Positions 1 to 10,414 are shown, numbered from the stretch's first letter. The stretch is DNA of 64,000 nt from Alysiella filiformis (GCF_014054525.1 NZ_CP059564.1:940357-1004356), one strand, 5' to 3'. Made by a program: numbers and translations. Notes: generated by a model from the letters alone, not told the origin.

Positions 1-995
1 TCATACGCATCATTGATATTTTGCATATCAATCATTTCCACCTCTGGCACGATGTTATGCTTAGCACAAAAGTCCAGCATTTCTTGGGTCTCTTTAATGC
101 CACCAATCACAGAGGCAGAAATACTGCGGCGACCGACAATCATCGGCACAGTGTTGATGGTTTCTTTAAGTTCGCCCACCAAACCCACCAGCACCAGCGT
201 ACCGTCCAACGCCAAAGTTGGCATATACGATTTTAAATCGTGGGTATATGGCACGGTGTCAATAATCAAATCAAAGGTATTGGCAACTTCTTTCATCTGG
301 CTTTCATCGTTGGAAAGCACCACACGGCTTGCCCCCAAACGGTAAGCATCATCGGCTTTGCCCAGTGAGCGAGTAAAAAGCGTAACTTCCGCTCCCATTG
401 CTTTGGCAAGTTTAACCGCCATATGCCCAAGTCCGCCAAGCCCCACAACAGCGACTTTTGAACCAGCTTTAACATTCCAATGACGCAGGGGCGAATAGGT
501 GGTAATGCCTGCACACAAAAGAGGGGCAACCGCTTTGGTGTCCAAGTTTTCAGAGATTTTTAACACAAAATCTTCGCTCACTACCACGCCTGTACTGTAA
601 CCGCCTTGTGTTGGTGTGCCGTCAAAGCGGTCAATACCGCCATAAGTGCCGATGTTGCCCACTTCGCAGTATTGCTCCAAACCGTGCTGGCAAGGACTGC
701 ATTCACGGCAAGAATCCACCATACAGCCCACACCGACCAAGTCGCCGATTTGGAATTTTTTGGCATTTTTACCGACTTTGGCAACACGACCGATGATTTC
801 GTGCCCCGGCACCAGCGGATAGTGTTGTGTCCAGCCCCAATCATTGCGAGCCATATGCAAGTCTGAATGGCACACGCCACAGTACAAAATATCAATCAAA
901 ACATCGTCTTCACGGAGTTCTCGGCGTTCAAAACTATGTGGGGCAAGCGGTGTGGTGGCACTAAATGCAGCATAGGATTTGACAGGGTAAGTCAT
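1..995 (-). CDS. Zinc-dependent NAD(P) alcohol dehydrogenase (C-terminus outside window)
   Basis: Medium-chain dehydrogenase of the cinnamyl-alcohol/YahK type, which oxidises alcohols or reduces aldehydes with NAD(P)(H) in the cytosol. About 331 codons are visible without interruption from the ATG at 993-995, and the reading frame runs off the left edge. Seen directly: the catalytic zinc region CGVCHSDLH near residue 40, GHEIIGRV near residue 70, a four-cysteine structural zinc cluster (CRECSPC...C) near residues 100-115, and the Rossmann glycine run VVGLGGLGHMA near residue 185. The usual family length is about 345-350 residues, so only the last 15-20 are missing. It stands alone beside the insertion-sequence block, and no uptake sequence lies inside it. 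The natural substrate cannot be read from sequence. Confidence 0.9.
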   Translation of the reverse strand, partial: MTYPVKSYAAFSATTPLAPHSFERRELREDDVLIDILYCGVCHSDLHMARNDWGWTQHYPLVPGHEIIGRVAKVGKNAKKFQIGDLVGVGCMVDSCRECSPCQHGLEQYCEVGNIGTYGGIDRFDGTPTQGGYSTGVVVSEDFVLKISENLDTKAVAPLLCAGITTYSPLRHWNVKAGSKVAVVGLGGLGHMAVKLAKAMGAEVTLFTRSLGKADDAYRLGASRVVLSNDESQMKEVANTFDLIIDTVPYTHDLKSYMPTLALDGTLVLVGLVGELKETINTVPMIVGRRSISASVIGGIKETQEMLDFCAKHNIVPEVEMIDMQNINDAY

Positions 996-1183
996 TTTGT
1001 GTTCCTAAATGGTTGAAATAACAATTATTATAATGCCGATGATTTATTATTGAAAATCAAAAATTTTGATAAATAGGTATTAGGTAAAATGATAATTGGG
1101 GGCAAGGCAGAAACCTTTGCAAAACCCCAAAGCAAACAAAAGGCAATATCTACCCAAACTTGACCCATTCATACCCATTAAAC

Positions 1184-2047
1184 TGTAGAAATAAACCGCG
1201 TTGTTTACACAACAGGTTGAGAAAAATAAGCTTGTAGCACCTCAAATGGCGTATCGCCATTTAATGAACTGTGGGGCTTTACCGTATTATAAAAATTCAC
1301 AAAACGACATCATTCCTTTTGACGATGCCATCGGTAGGTAAATTCAGTTTTCTCATGCCACATCTGCATCAAGGTTCGTATTACCCGCTCCGCTTTGCCA
1401 TTGGTTTGCGGACGTGCTGGGCGAGTGAATTTTTGATTGATATTGTTTTCAAAACACGCCACAGCAAACGCATGATTCACCCCGCCTTTGTATTCGCTGC
1501 CATTGTCTGAATAAATGCAGTCAATCTGGTATGGGCAAGGCTCTATCACTTGTTCAGTCAGAAATTTAGCCGCACTTGTGGCAGTTTTATCTGGCAAAAT
1601 GGCAGCATACAATTCACGAGAAAAATCATCAATTGCAACAAAAAGATACTCTCGCTTATCCGTTGCTTTTTGTCCTTTAAGTAAAGGTAGGCGTTTGGTA
1701 TCCACATGCACCATTTCGCCTGGATAGGATTTGTTGTAGCGTTGCGCTTGCTTTTTGAGTTTCTCTTGAAGTTCTCGCTCTACTTTTGCTAATCGTTTCA
1801 TACCGTATTTTGCTTGTTTAAAACGATTGTTGGTGCTTAAGTAAGCGCAAACGAGCAGCCGCCAGTACACGATAAATGGTTGGGCGGCTAACCATGAAAC
1901 GGCGAGCCAATGAAGTAATGCTTTCCTTATCTTGCGTGTAGGCTAACCAGATAGCTTGACGATGGTGTACAGTAAGGCGGGTATTTTTATGGATATTCAT
2001 GGCAGTATTGTCTTTCAATACTGTAAACAACGCTAGCAATTTCTACA
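1184..2047. mobile_element. IS481-family insertion sequence (degenerate)
   Basis: The ends are inverted repeats. The left end reads TGTAGAAAT, five unmatched bases, then GCGTTGTTTACA; the right end, read inward, gives the same nine- and twelve-base blocks with a different five-base spacer. The element is 864 bp and carries one transposase gene on the minus strand that is broken twice. No target-site duplication is apparent in the flanks, so an end may have been rearranged after insertion. Confidence 0.8.
1205..2000 (-). pseudogene. IS481-family transposase, frameshifted and with an internal stop
   Basis: The start at 2000 opens a helix-turn-helix region (ITSLARRFMVSRPTIYR) typical of IS481 transposases. 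The frame is lost near 1835-1840: the first frame stops just after HQQSF, while the second carries NNRFKQAKYGMKRL and the DDE integrase core. The catalytic residues are visible as VHVDTKR, YSDNGSEY and GKAERVIR. A TGA at 1310-1312 then interrupts the C-terminus, which continues in frame as RFVNFYNTVKPHSSLNGDTP and ends at 1205. One frameshift and one nonsense codon make it inactive unless rescued by recoding. Confidence 0.8.
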
Positions 2048-2092
2048 TTTACAATATCTTAATAAAAAATCATCTTATCAAGGAAAATCACT

Positions 2093-2121
2093 ATGTCAAA
2101 ACATACTTGTATGATTCAAAA
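2093..2121 (+). pseudogene. Start of an unknown gene cut off by IS1016
   Basis: A ribosome-binding-like AAGGAAAA lies 8 bases before an ATG that opens MSKHTCMIQK. The frame then runs straight into the left inverted repeat of the IS1016-type element. The rest of the gene is not on the other side of the element. It is too short to identify. Confidence 0.35.
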
Positions 2122-2854
2122 GGGGCTGTCCTAGATAACTAAAACAAATCCTGTTTTACTAATTGTTTTAAAATGGAAATTTGGACTTTTATCTTACTGT
2201 TGTTAAAACGCCATTCACATTCCTTCAAATACAGCTCAAAATGCTCTTTGGGAATGCCGTTAAACTTACGCAAATGACGTTTTGCTTGATTCCAAAAGTT
2301 CTCAATTCCGTTAATGTGATTTTGTCGTTCAGCAAAATGTGTGCTGTGATTGATGCGAAAACGAAGTTTCTGCGAAGCTAAAATGTGAAAATTCACTCAC
2401 ATCAAGCACATCATAACTTTTATAACAGTCGGTATAAACAATGCTGTCAGGTTTGACTTGCTCACGGATAATCGGGCGGTTTGTGTATTGGGTACGGCAA
2501 CGGTGTAAACCTTGCCATTACGTTTCAAAAGCCCGAATACAGCCACTTTGTCTGCCGCACCGCGACCGCGTTTGCCTTTGCGTTGTCCACCAAAATAGCT
2601 TTCATCAACTTCTACTTCACCATCAAACATTTCCAGATGTGGACTATTGTGATAGATAAGCAAGCGTAAACGGTGGAAGTAATAGGCAGCTGTATTTTTA
2701 TTAACACCAACTAATTGGGCTGCTATGCGAGCGGTAACACCTGCAACAAATAGCTCAATGAGTTTGTTTTGCTTGTACTGACTTAAACGACTTTTTCTCA
2801 TAGGGATTATTCTAACCTGAAATTAGATTTCCCTAGTTATCTAGTACAGCCCCA
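2122..2854. mobile_element. IS1016-type element (IS1595 family), degenerate
   Basis: The terminal inverted repeats are GGGGCTGTCCTAGATAACTA at the left and the same sequence with one change (GGGGCTGTAC...) at the right. The 733-bp length suits IS1016-like elements, which are common in Neisseriaceae and Pasteurellaceae. It encodes one transposase on the minus strand, split over two frames. No clear 8-bp target duplication is seen, suggesting a deletion or recombination at this copy. Confidence 0.85.
2139..2801 (-). pseudogene. IS1016/IS1595-family transposase, frameshifted
   Basis: The N-terminal frame (from 2801) holds the helix-turn-helix region and VEVDESYFGGQRKGKRGRGA, the hallmark of ISXO2/IS1016 transposases. 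Near 2480 the frame breaks: the expected continuation (IIREQVKPDSIVYTDCYKSY) lies in another frame. Near 2370 it breaks again before the C-terminal block HINGIENFWNQAKRHLRKFN. All the family motifs are present but spread over at least three frames, so the gene is dead. Confidence 0.85.
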
Positions 2855-2875
2855 TCACTTTTATAGTTGGTCATA
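2855..2875 (-). pseudogene. Start of a second unknown gene cut off by IS1016
   Basis: On the minus strand GGAGATTGACT precedes an ATG opening MTNYKSD, which runs directly into the right end of the IS1016-type element. It faces the truncated start at 2093, so two different gene starts converge on the element. From 2876 to 3139 I see AT-rich DNA with no open gene. Confidence 0.3.
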
Positions 2876-3179
2876 GTCAATCTCCATAAAACTTTCAAGG
2901 TATAACAGGCTATTTTGGATTGCGATGAACTCAAAATAGTATGTGGGTCGTCCCCATGAAATTTTAAGTTTCAACAGGCGGAAATAAAGTCTTGATTGAA
3001 ATATAATTTCAAATTATACAAACCCATAACAACCCTTAATTTTTCAAAATAACCTAAATTTCTTATAATACCGCTATTTACAACCCAAGCCAAACCATTA
3101 GGACATAACCCCCTAATAATTTGATTTATTTAATCCACAATGAAACCTTTATTGAAAAAACTCCTCAAATTCACCCTAG

Positions 3180-4028
3180 GGGCTAATGACAATTCACCTA
3201 TAATTTCAACCAAATCAAAGCACAAGCCAATGAAACGGTACTTTCATAATTGCGTTTTAATTTATCATATCGCGTTGCAACTGCACGAAAGTGCTTTAAA
3301 CGTGCAAAGGCGTTTTCTACCAAATGCCTGATTTTATACAGGTACCAATCTGTATTGACATTAAGATGCTCTCTATTTTTCTTGTACGAAATATTGGCTT
3401 TGCTTTATTTGGTGTTAATCAGTTTACGCAAAGTATCACTGTCAAAACCCCTATCAGCACACACGGTTTCATTATGGCTTAAATCCAATTGTTCCAATAA
3501 GTTAGGTGCAACAACAATATCATTTACATGAACAGCCGTAATGATAAATTCTATTGGATTACCACAAGCATCAACCGACAAATGAATTTGAGATGTATGA
3601 CCACCCACACTTTTACCAACCGCTTCATGTGTTATGGATTGTACCCCCATACCATGTTGGTGTACACGAATATGGCTGCCGTCCATAAAGACCCATTCCA
3701 TATCGGGATTATCAACTAATTGTTTAAATAGTTTAGTAAAAATACCGCGTTTAGACCAACGATTAAAACTTTGACAAATGCTATTGGATTTGCCAAAACA
3801 GCTTGGTATATCAGCCCATTGGCAGCTCGTACGCAAACGAAACAGTATGCCTTCAACAGTTTTGCGTAGATTTTTCTTGCGATAAATGCCAAGCTGTTTC
3901 AAAATGGGAAACAGTCTTGACCATGTTTCATCTGTAAGTGTGGTTCGGGACATGGCAAAGATTTAAAGGTGTTTGTGTGGAAACAACATCTTAAACTCTT
4001 TGCCACTTTTTTAAATTGTTATTAGCCC
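3180..4028. mobile_element. IS5-family insertion sequence with CTAG target duplication
   Basis: The ends are inverted repeats beginning GGGCTAATGACAATT at the left and GGGCTAATAACAATT at the right, flanked by CTAG at 3176-3179 and CTAG at 4029-4032. The clean four-base duplication and the restored host reading frame show a simple, unrearranged insertion. The transposase lies on the minus strand. Confidence 0.9.
3198..3953 (-). pseudogene. IS5-family transposase with one in-frame stop
   Basis: The first 182 codons from 3953 carry the IS5 N-terminus (MSRTTLTDETWSRL) and two catalytic acids in FMDGSHIRVHQHG and CADRGFDSD. A TAA stops the frame at 3405-3407. The same frame continues without shift through KANISYKKNREHL and RHLVENAFARLKHFRAVATR, which supplies the third acid, to a stop at 3198. 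A single nonsense codon is the only visible lesion, so the copy decayed recently or is read through at low level. Confidence 0.8.
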
Positions 4029-4524
4029 CTAGCCACTTTGGGCGTACTCACGCTTATCATCGCCATTTTGGGCATAATGCTCTACCGCAATTTGGGTGCA
4101 TTGCCCGATGAAAACCGTTTTGCCCATTTGCCCTATTACAAAAACGGGTAATTTACCAATCTTTATACCGATGATTTGCCCTATTATCCCGACAAAGCCA
4201 CAGGCAAAGGCGGTTTTGTGCGTTATGACGGTTACACGCCAAAACATCGTTTGCCAATGATTTTATTGGATAAAACCAGTTTCAGGCAGCCTGAAAACTT
4301 CGCCTATTATTGGCTTGGACACGCCAGTGCCATTTTGGAGCTGGACGGACACCGCTTTTTAACCGACCCTGTGTTTGACAACGCCAACCCCCTAAATTTG
4401 TCCCTGATTGTGCCAAAGAACACAAAATCCCTATTGATGTGCCGAAAATGGGCGAGAAATATACAGACGGTTTTGTGAATGATGATTGGTGGGACAATGT
4501 TGCATTGAAACGAGAATAATCACA

Positions 4525-4568
4525 TCGCGCCAAAATTCCTCTTGATTTTAAAAGGTATTTTGGCGCGA
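4525..4568. terminator. Bidirectional hairpin between convergent genes
   Basis: TCGCGCCAAAAT on the left pairs with ATTTTGGCGCGA on the right around a short AT-rich loop. It lies between the decayed hydrolase gene and the convergent secreted-protein gene. Confidence 0.6.
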
Positions 4569-4588
4569 GTGGTGTTCAGTCAAGCAAA

Positions 4589-5011
4589 TTAGCCATTTAA
4601 TTGGGCTGTGGCTTTGGGGTCAAGTTTGCAGTTTTCCAGCACAATCGCATTTTTACCATTTTGGCGTACCGACAAAATGCCACCATCTACGCGATGAATG
4701 TTGTTGTGGTTGTGTGGTGTGGTTGTCCAAATGGTGCCGTCTGCTTCACGGCTGGTAAACACATTGTTTTGTGTGGCGTTTGCCCACAAACCTTTGGACA
4801 ATGTACCGTTGGACATTTTGGCTTGTGCCACCACCACTTTGCCGTTTTTCAAACCGTACATCACGTTTAAGGGAATGCTGCTTTTTACGCCTTGTGCTTT
4901 GCATTGGTAGGCTGCCTGAATGGTGCTGTCCAATTCATTTTTGCCTGCGGCTTGTGCGTGGATTGCCATGCTTGCCAATGTGGCGATAAGACCCAATTTC
5001 AAAAATTTCAT
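4589..5011 (-). CDS. Secreted MliC/adhesin-complex-protein-like protein
   Basis: A 140-residue protein with a clear signal peptide (MKFLKLGLIATLASMAIHAQA, cleavage after HAQA). The mature part is small and beta-rich with two cysteines, C37 in AAYQCKAQ and C128 in LENCKLD. This is the layout of the MliC/PliC C-type lysozyme-inhibitor fold and of the Neisseria adhesin complex protein (ACP). The similarity is by architecture and by the YQC...VMYG segment, not by strong identity, so the assignment is tentative. If right, it works in the periplasm or at the surface against host lysozyme. It is a single gene; no regulatory site was recognised. Confidence 0.55.
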   Translation of the reverse strand: MKFLKLGLIATLASMAIHAQAAGKNELDSTIQAAYQCKAQGVKSSIPLNVMYGLKNGKVVVAQAKMSNGTLSKGLWANATQNNVFTSREADGTIWTTTPHNHNNIHRVDGGILSVRQNGKNAIVLENCKLDPKATAQLNG

Positions 5012-5090
5012 GATTGATTTCCTTTGTTTAGGCGATAAAGATAAAGCACAATCATAAGGGCGGAATCCCTAAAATTGCGTTAATAAGCGG

Positions 5091-5711
5091 TTAAATTTCG
5101 CTGTGATTGGGCAAGTTTTGCGCGAACCATTGTGCCACGGTGTGTTCCACTTCATCAATGCCTTGTTTTTTCAGGCTGGAAAACAGTTGCACCGACAAAG
5201 CCTGACGCTCGGCAAAAGGCTGTAATTGTTTTTTAACCGCAGCCAGCGTTTTGATTTGCTCGTTTTTGGAAAGTTTGTCGGATTTTGACAACAGAATGTG
5301 CACGGGTTTGCCTGTGAGTGCAAAAAAATCCAGCATTTGTTTGTCCAAATCTTTTAGGGGGTGGCGCGCGTCCATAATCAGCACCAAGCCGATGATTTGT
5401 TGGCGTGTTTGCAAATAATCGCCCAATAATTTGACCCAATGGGTGCGTACGGCTTCTGGCACTTGTGCGTAGCCGTAGCCTGGTAAATCCACCATAAAAT
5501 GCCCGTTTGCCAACTGAAAATAGTTGATGTGTTGCGTTCTGCCTGGGGTTTTGGAAACGTATGCCAAGCGAACGTGGTTGCACAATGTGTTGATTGCACT
5601 GGATTTTCCTGCATTGCTTCGCCCTACAAAGGCGATTTCGGCTTGGGTGTCGGGCAAATCTTCTAAATGATTGACGGTGGTGAAAAATTGGGCATTTTGA
5701 AATAAACTCAT
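5091..5711 (-). CDS. engB: Ribosome biogenesis GTP-binding protein EngB/YsxC
   Basis: A TRAFAC-class GTPase needed for 50S ribosome assembly. The G1 motif [12 protein letters not shown] lies near residues 30-41, G3 is DLPGYGYA, and the G4 position reads LSKSDKL as is usual for EngB. The 206-residue length from the ATG at 5711 fits the family (about 200-210). An AAAGGAAT ribosome site precedes this start, so the longer upstream frame is not used. It is divergent from the cytochrome c4 gene, a neighbourhood seen in many beta- and gammaproteobacteria. Confidence 0.95.
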   Translation of the reverse strand: MSLFQNAQFFTTVNHLEDLPDTQAEIAFVGRSNAGKSSAINTLCNHVRLAYVSKTPGRTQHINYFQLANGHFMVDLPGYGYAQVPEAVRTHWVKLLGDYLQTRQQIIGLVLIMDARHPLKDLDKQMLDFFALTGKPVHILLSKSDKLSKNEQIKTLAAVKKQLQPFAERQALSVQLFSSLKKQGIDEVEHTVAQWFAQNLPNHSEI

Positions 5712-6019
5712 GGGGCAATTCCTTTGATTTTTCAGGCAGCTTGCTTGCGGTGGCTGCCTGAACGCATATTGTGAAAACAGCCGCAAGCATAACACGTTTT
5801 GGTGGCACAATTCGGCTTTTTCAGGCAGCCTGAACCGCAATTAAATTTGTTTTGCGTCAAACCATTTGGGTTCTGGCATAAATTGGGTGTAAAGCAATGT
5901 CAAATTGGTATAAAATACAGCGTTTAAATACGGGTTGAGTTGGTAGCTTAAAAGCCAACACATTGAATATAAAAATACAGGCATTCAATTTAATGCCTTG
6001 AAAATCAGGAGCATTTTCC
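5712..6019. promoter_or_regulatory. Divergent intergenic region between engB and cytochrome c4
   Basis: It holds uptake-sequence inverted pairs at about 5730-5762 and 5817-5833 and a TATAAAAT box near 5909 that suits a promoter for the cytochrome gene. A strong ribosome site (AGGAG) stands 8 bases before that gene. No open gene is seen. Confidence 0.45.
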
Positions 6020-6652
6020 ATGAAACGTATCCATTTGTTGGTTGCGGCATTGGTCGCAGGTTCAGCATTGAGCGCAACCGCAGCCGATGTGGCAAAAGGC
6101 AAACAAATCGCCGAGAAAATTTGCGCCGCGTGCCACGCCGCAGACGGCAACAGTGGCATTGCCATGTATCCCAAATTGTCTTCGCAACACGCTGAATACA
6201 TTTATCAGCAAACCAAAGACATTAAAGAAGGCAAACGCACCACAGGTTCGGCGGCAGTGATGATGCCCATGGTGCAAGGTTTGAGCGATGAAGACATTCG
6301 CAACGTTGCCGCCTACTACGCCAAACAAAATGCCAAAGCAGGCGAAGCCAATCCCAAACAAAATCCCGAATATGGCGCAAAAATTTTCCGCGCAGGCATT
6401 CCCGATAAAAAAGTGCCTGCCTGTATGTCGTGCCACGGGCCTGCTGGTGCAGGTATGCCTGCTGGCGGCACATCGGTTAAAACCGCATACCCACGTTTGG
6501 GCGGACAACACGCCAGCTATGTGGTGGAACAGTTGAAAAACTACGCAAGCGGCAAACGCAGCAGCCCCGCACACATGATGGAAGACATCGCCAAACGCAT
6601 GAGCGAAGAAGACATGCAAGCCGTGGGCAATTTCATTCAAGGTTTGCACTAA
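6020..6652 (+). CDS. Cytochrome c4 (dihaem)
   Basis: A periplasmic dihaem electron carrier that feeds terminal oxidases, including the cbb3 type, in Neisseriaceae. The signal peptide covers about residues 1-22 (ending SATAAD). The two haem sites are CAACH near residue 35 and CMSCH near residue 135; each half is a class I cytochrome c domain, with distal methionine candidates in the MMPM and AHMM segments. The 210-residue length is typical. The start is fixed by AGGAG eight bases upstream. Two uptake sequences follow the stop. Confidence 0.95.
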   Translation: MKRIHLLVAALVAGSALSATAADVAKGKQIAEKICAACHAADGNSGIAMYPKLSSQHAEYIYQQTKDIKEGKRTTGSAAVMMPMVQGLSDEDIRNVAAYYAKQNAKAGEANPKQNPEYGAKIFRAGIPDKKVPACMSCHGPAGAGMPAGGTSVKTAYPRLGGQHASYVVEQLKNYASGKRSSPAHMMEDIAKRMSEEDMQAVGNFIQGLH

Positions 6653-6770
6653 TCATCATTGGGCATTTCAGGCAGCCTGAAACACGATTTTCAAATAATC
6701 AAATGGGTTTTTCATGCAATTATTTGGTTTGTTTCAGGTTGTCATTTGTCCGTTTTTTAAATCCAAATGC

Positions 6771-6786
6771 GTTTACATTTTTAAAC
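6771..6786 (+). promoter_or_regulatory. Operator-like near-palindrome upstream of the ArsR-type regulator
   Basis: GTTTACATTTTTAAAC, a nearly perfect inverted repeat 14 bases before the regulator start. The same motif with one base changed lies before the next gene at 7177-7192. This suggests autoregulation and a shared regulon. Confidence 0.6.
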
Positions 6787-6800
6787 TTATTGTCAAAATC

Positions 6801-7121
6801 ATGAATGAACAAGCCCATGCCATGCGTCTGATGAAAGATTGCATACCCATTTTTACCGTGTTGGCAGACGAAAACCGCCATTTAATCTTAAAGTTGCTGC
6901 TGGAAAACGGCAAAATGAAAGTCAATGACATTACCGAAAACCTGCATTTGTCGCGCCCAGCCGTATCGCATCACCTCAAAATCATGTTGCAAGCCAACGC
7001 CGTGAGTGTTGTGCAAATCGGCAAAGAACGCTTTTATTCACTCGCCATGAAAGACGAAATTGAAAAAATGGGCGAACTGGTTGAATTGATGAAAAAATAT
7101 TGTCCCAGTCGTCAAGAATAG
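6801..7121 (+). CDS. ArsR-family winged-helix transcriptional regulator
   Basis: A 106-residue DNA-binding protein. The winged-helix part runs through FTVLADENRHLILKLLLE, the recognition helix LSRPAVSHHLKIM, and the wing VVQIGKERFYSLA. I chose the ATG at 6801 because the family starts there and because the operator-like repeat lies just before it; an upstream ATG at 6714 is open but would put the operator inside the gene. Metal-binding ArsR proteins carry an ELCVC-type cysteine motif. That is absent here: the only cysteines are C12 near the start and one near the end. It may therefore sense something other than arsenic or cadmium. It probably controls the following oxidoreductase. Confidence 0.85.
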   Translation: MNEQAHAMRLMKDCIPIFTVLADENRHLILKLLLENGKMKVNDITENLHLSRPAVSHHLKIMLQANAVSVVQIGKERFYSLAMKDEIEKMGELVELMKKYCPSRQE

Positions 7122-7176
7122 CGTTTCAGGCAGCCTGAAAAGTTGCTTGACTTCCGCCATTTTTACAGTAAAATAA

Positions 7177-7192
7177 GTTTAAATTTTTAAAC
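7177..7192 (+). promoter_or_regulatory. Second copy of the operator-like near-palindrome
   Basis: GTTTAAATTTTTAAAC, matching the site at 6771-6786 at 15 of 16 bases. It lies 16 bases before the oxidoreductase start, where a bound repressor would block transcription. Confidence 0.6.
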
Positions 7193-7207
7193 ATATGAGA
7201 ATATAAA

Positions 7208-8230
7208 ATGAACCTACCCACCCAAATGACCGCCATGACAATCCAACAATATGGCAAAACCCCCGTGCAAAAACAAACCGTAGCCATGCCCATGTGGGGC
7301 GATGATGATGTGTTGGTGCAAGTGCATTCAGCCAGCATTAATCCACTTGATTTTAAAATTAAAAATGGCGATTTAAAATTGATTTTGCCCTTTCATTTTC
7401 CCTTGATTTTGGGCAATGATTTTGCAGGTGTGGTGGCGGCTGTGGGCAAAAATGTCAAAAATTTTGCCGTGGGCGATGAAGTTTTTGCCCGCACCGATAC
7501 CTTGCGTACGGGGGCGTTTGGACAATTTATCGCCATCAAAGCCGCACATCTTGCCCAAAAACCCAGCAATTTGGATTTCAACGAATCCGCAAGTTTACCG
7601 TTGGTTGCATTAACCGCCATGCAAGCATTTGAAAAAATGGGTTTAAAATCAGGTAGCAAAGTGCTCATTCATGCAGGAACAGGTGGATTGGGCGGCATTG
7701 CCATTCAAATTGCCAAGATTTTGGGTTTGCATGTGGCGACCACCGTCAGCACCGCAAACACAGCTTGGGTAAAAACTTTGGGAGCAGATGAAGTTATTGA
7801 TTATAAAAAAGAAAATTTCAACGAAAAATTGAAAGATTTTGATGGTGTGCTGGATACCTTGGGTGGCGATACCTTATTGAAATCATTTGAAATTTTAAAA
7901 CAAGGCGGTAAAATCATCAGCGTGGCGGGTATGCCCACCGCACAATTTGCCGATGAATGGGGTTTGGCTTGGTGGAAAAAGATGATTTTCAGCCTCATTT
8001 CCGCCAAAATCCACAAAACCGCCCGAAAATATGGGGCAAGCTATGAATTTTTATTTATGCAGCCATCAGGTAAACGGTTGGAAAGCATTAAAATTTGGGC
8101 AGAACAAGGTAAATTGACCCCAGTGATTGACCAAATCTTCACTTTTGACAACACGCAAAAAGCCCTAGAATACAGCGAAAGTGGGCGAGCCAAAGGGAAA
8201 ATTATTGTTAAAATTCAATCTGTTGAATAA
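7208..8230 (+). CDS. NADP-dependent oxidoreductase, zinc-free MDR (quinone-reductase-like)
   Basis: A 340-residue medium-chain reductase without structural zinc cysteines, of the quinone oxidoreductase group that reduces quinones or enones with NADPH. Visible features are the N-terminal GroES-like part, LGNDFAGVVAAVGKNV near residue 75, and the nucleotide-binding glycine run IHAGTGGLGGIAIQIAK near residue 155. ADEVIDYKKENF in the middle is also usual for this group. An operator-like repeat shared with the upstream ArsR-type gene suggests that the pair forms an inducible detoxification unit. The substrate cannot be told from sequence. Confidence 0.88.
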   Translation: MNLPTQMTAMTIQQYGKTPVQKQTVAMPMWGDDDVLVQVHSASINPLDFKIKNGDLKLILPFHFPLILGNDFAGVVAAVGKNVKNFAVGDEVFARTDTLRTGAFGQFIAIKAAHLAQKPSNLDFNESASLPLVALTAMQAFEKMGLKSGSKVLIHAGTGGLGGIAIQIAKILGLHVATTVSTANTAWVKTLGADEVIDYKKENFNEKLKDFDGVLDTLGGDTLLKSFEILKQGGKIISVAGMPTAQFADEWGLAWWKKMIFSLISAKIHKTARKYGASYEFLFMQPSGKRLESIKIWAEQGKLTPVIDQIFTFDNTQKALEYSESGRAKGKIIVKIQSVE

Positions 8231-8238
8231 ATAGTGAT

Positions 8239-8345
8239 TTCAGGCAGTCTGAAACCTTTGCGAAAGCTACTTTAAAACTGAGATAGGGGTGGATTTCATA
8301 TCCGCCCCTACACGTCGAGTTTTACAAAAGTTTTAGTCTGAAAAG
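8239..8345. repeat. Diverged copy of the GGGGC(A/G)GAT palindromic repeat family
   Basis: It contains CTGAAACCTTTGCGAAAG and the palindrome GGGTGGATTTCATATCCGCCCC, followed by a TTTTACAAAAGTTTTAG end. Better preserved copies lie at 23715-23881 and 53843-54011. Confidence 0.65.
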
Positions 8346-8416
8346 TTTTTTGAAATTAAATTTCTTTTAAAAACAGATTCGTGTGTTGGTTGTGAGGGAA
8401 TTTTGTTTTGTGTTGC

Positions 8417-8445
8417 TTGACGTTTTTGTGTGATATGGGCATAAT
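8417..8445 (+). promoter_or_regulatory. rRNA operon promoter
   Basis: TTGACG, a 17-base spacer and CATAAT. A boxA-like TTCTTTAAATAA follows at about 8495, then the 16S processing stem. The 8231-8637 gap contains nothing else but the repeat. Confidence 0.75.
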
Positions 8446-8510
8446 TCGGTTTTTCGCTGCTACGGCGGCGGAGAAATGTTTAGTTGAATTTTTTAGTTCT
8501 TTAAATAAAT

Positions 8511-8531
8511 GATTACCGATAAGTGTGAGTG
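8511..8531 (+). other. 5' arm of the 16S rRNA processing stem
   Basis: The 21 bases starting GATTACCGATAAGTG are perfectly complementary to 10201-10221 beyond the 3' end of 16S rRNA. Such long flanking stems are the RNase III substrates that release pre-16S RNA. Confidence 0.85.
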
Positions 8532-8637
8532 TATTGAGCCTCACACTGTTTTGAGAGTTTACAAGATTGAATGTGTTTTTCATATTTATTTCTTGTTAAT
8601 TTCTTTGAAGCAGACCAGAAGTTGTAAGTTAGAGATT

Positions 8638-10179
<1,542 letters not shown>

Positions 10180-10200
10180 GAGAAAAGAAGAGGTTGAATG

Positions 10201-10221
10201 CACTCACACTTATCGGTAATC
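10201..10221 (+). other. 3' arm of the 16S rRNA processing stem
   Basis: The 21 bases starting CACTCACACTTATCG are the exact reverse complement of 8511-8531. Confidence 0.85.
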
Positions 10222-10337
10222 GTATTATAGATGCAAGAATTAAAAAGCAGATTAAAGAAGAAATGATAAGGTTTAAGATTGTTTATTTTTAAATTTTAAA
10301 TTTTGATGTTTCTTTGATTTGTTTTAAATAAGTTCAT

Positions 10338-10414
<77 letters not shown>

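Larger units (their letters stand above)
3140..4519 (+). pseudogene. Metallo-beta-lactamase-fold hydrolase gene, interrupted by IS5-type element and decayed
   Basis: The gene starts MKPLLKKLLKFTL, is interrupted by an insertion sequence, and resumes at 4029 as ATLGVLTLIIAILGIMLYR (one N-terminal membrane anchor). Removing the element and one copy of the CTAG duplication restores the frame exactly (CTA GCC ACT). Downstream, a TAA follows KNG (4149-4151), then the frame reopens with DDLPYYPDKATGKGG and YYWLGHASAILELDGHRFL. These blocks are typical of the NAPE-PLD/UlaG-like lactamase-fold hydrolases. The central part with most metal ligands is missing: after TDPVFDNANPL the sequence jumps, in another frame, to the family C-terminus (MGEKYTDGF...). 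Insertion, nonsense and internal deletion together show long-standing loss of function. Confidence 0.8.

Noticed and set aside
1310-2039. Programmed frameshift producing an active IS481 transposase
   Set aside because: IS481 transposases are normally one frame, and a second lesion (TGA at 1310) is present.
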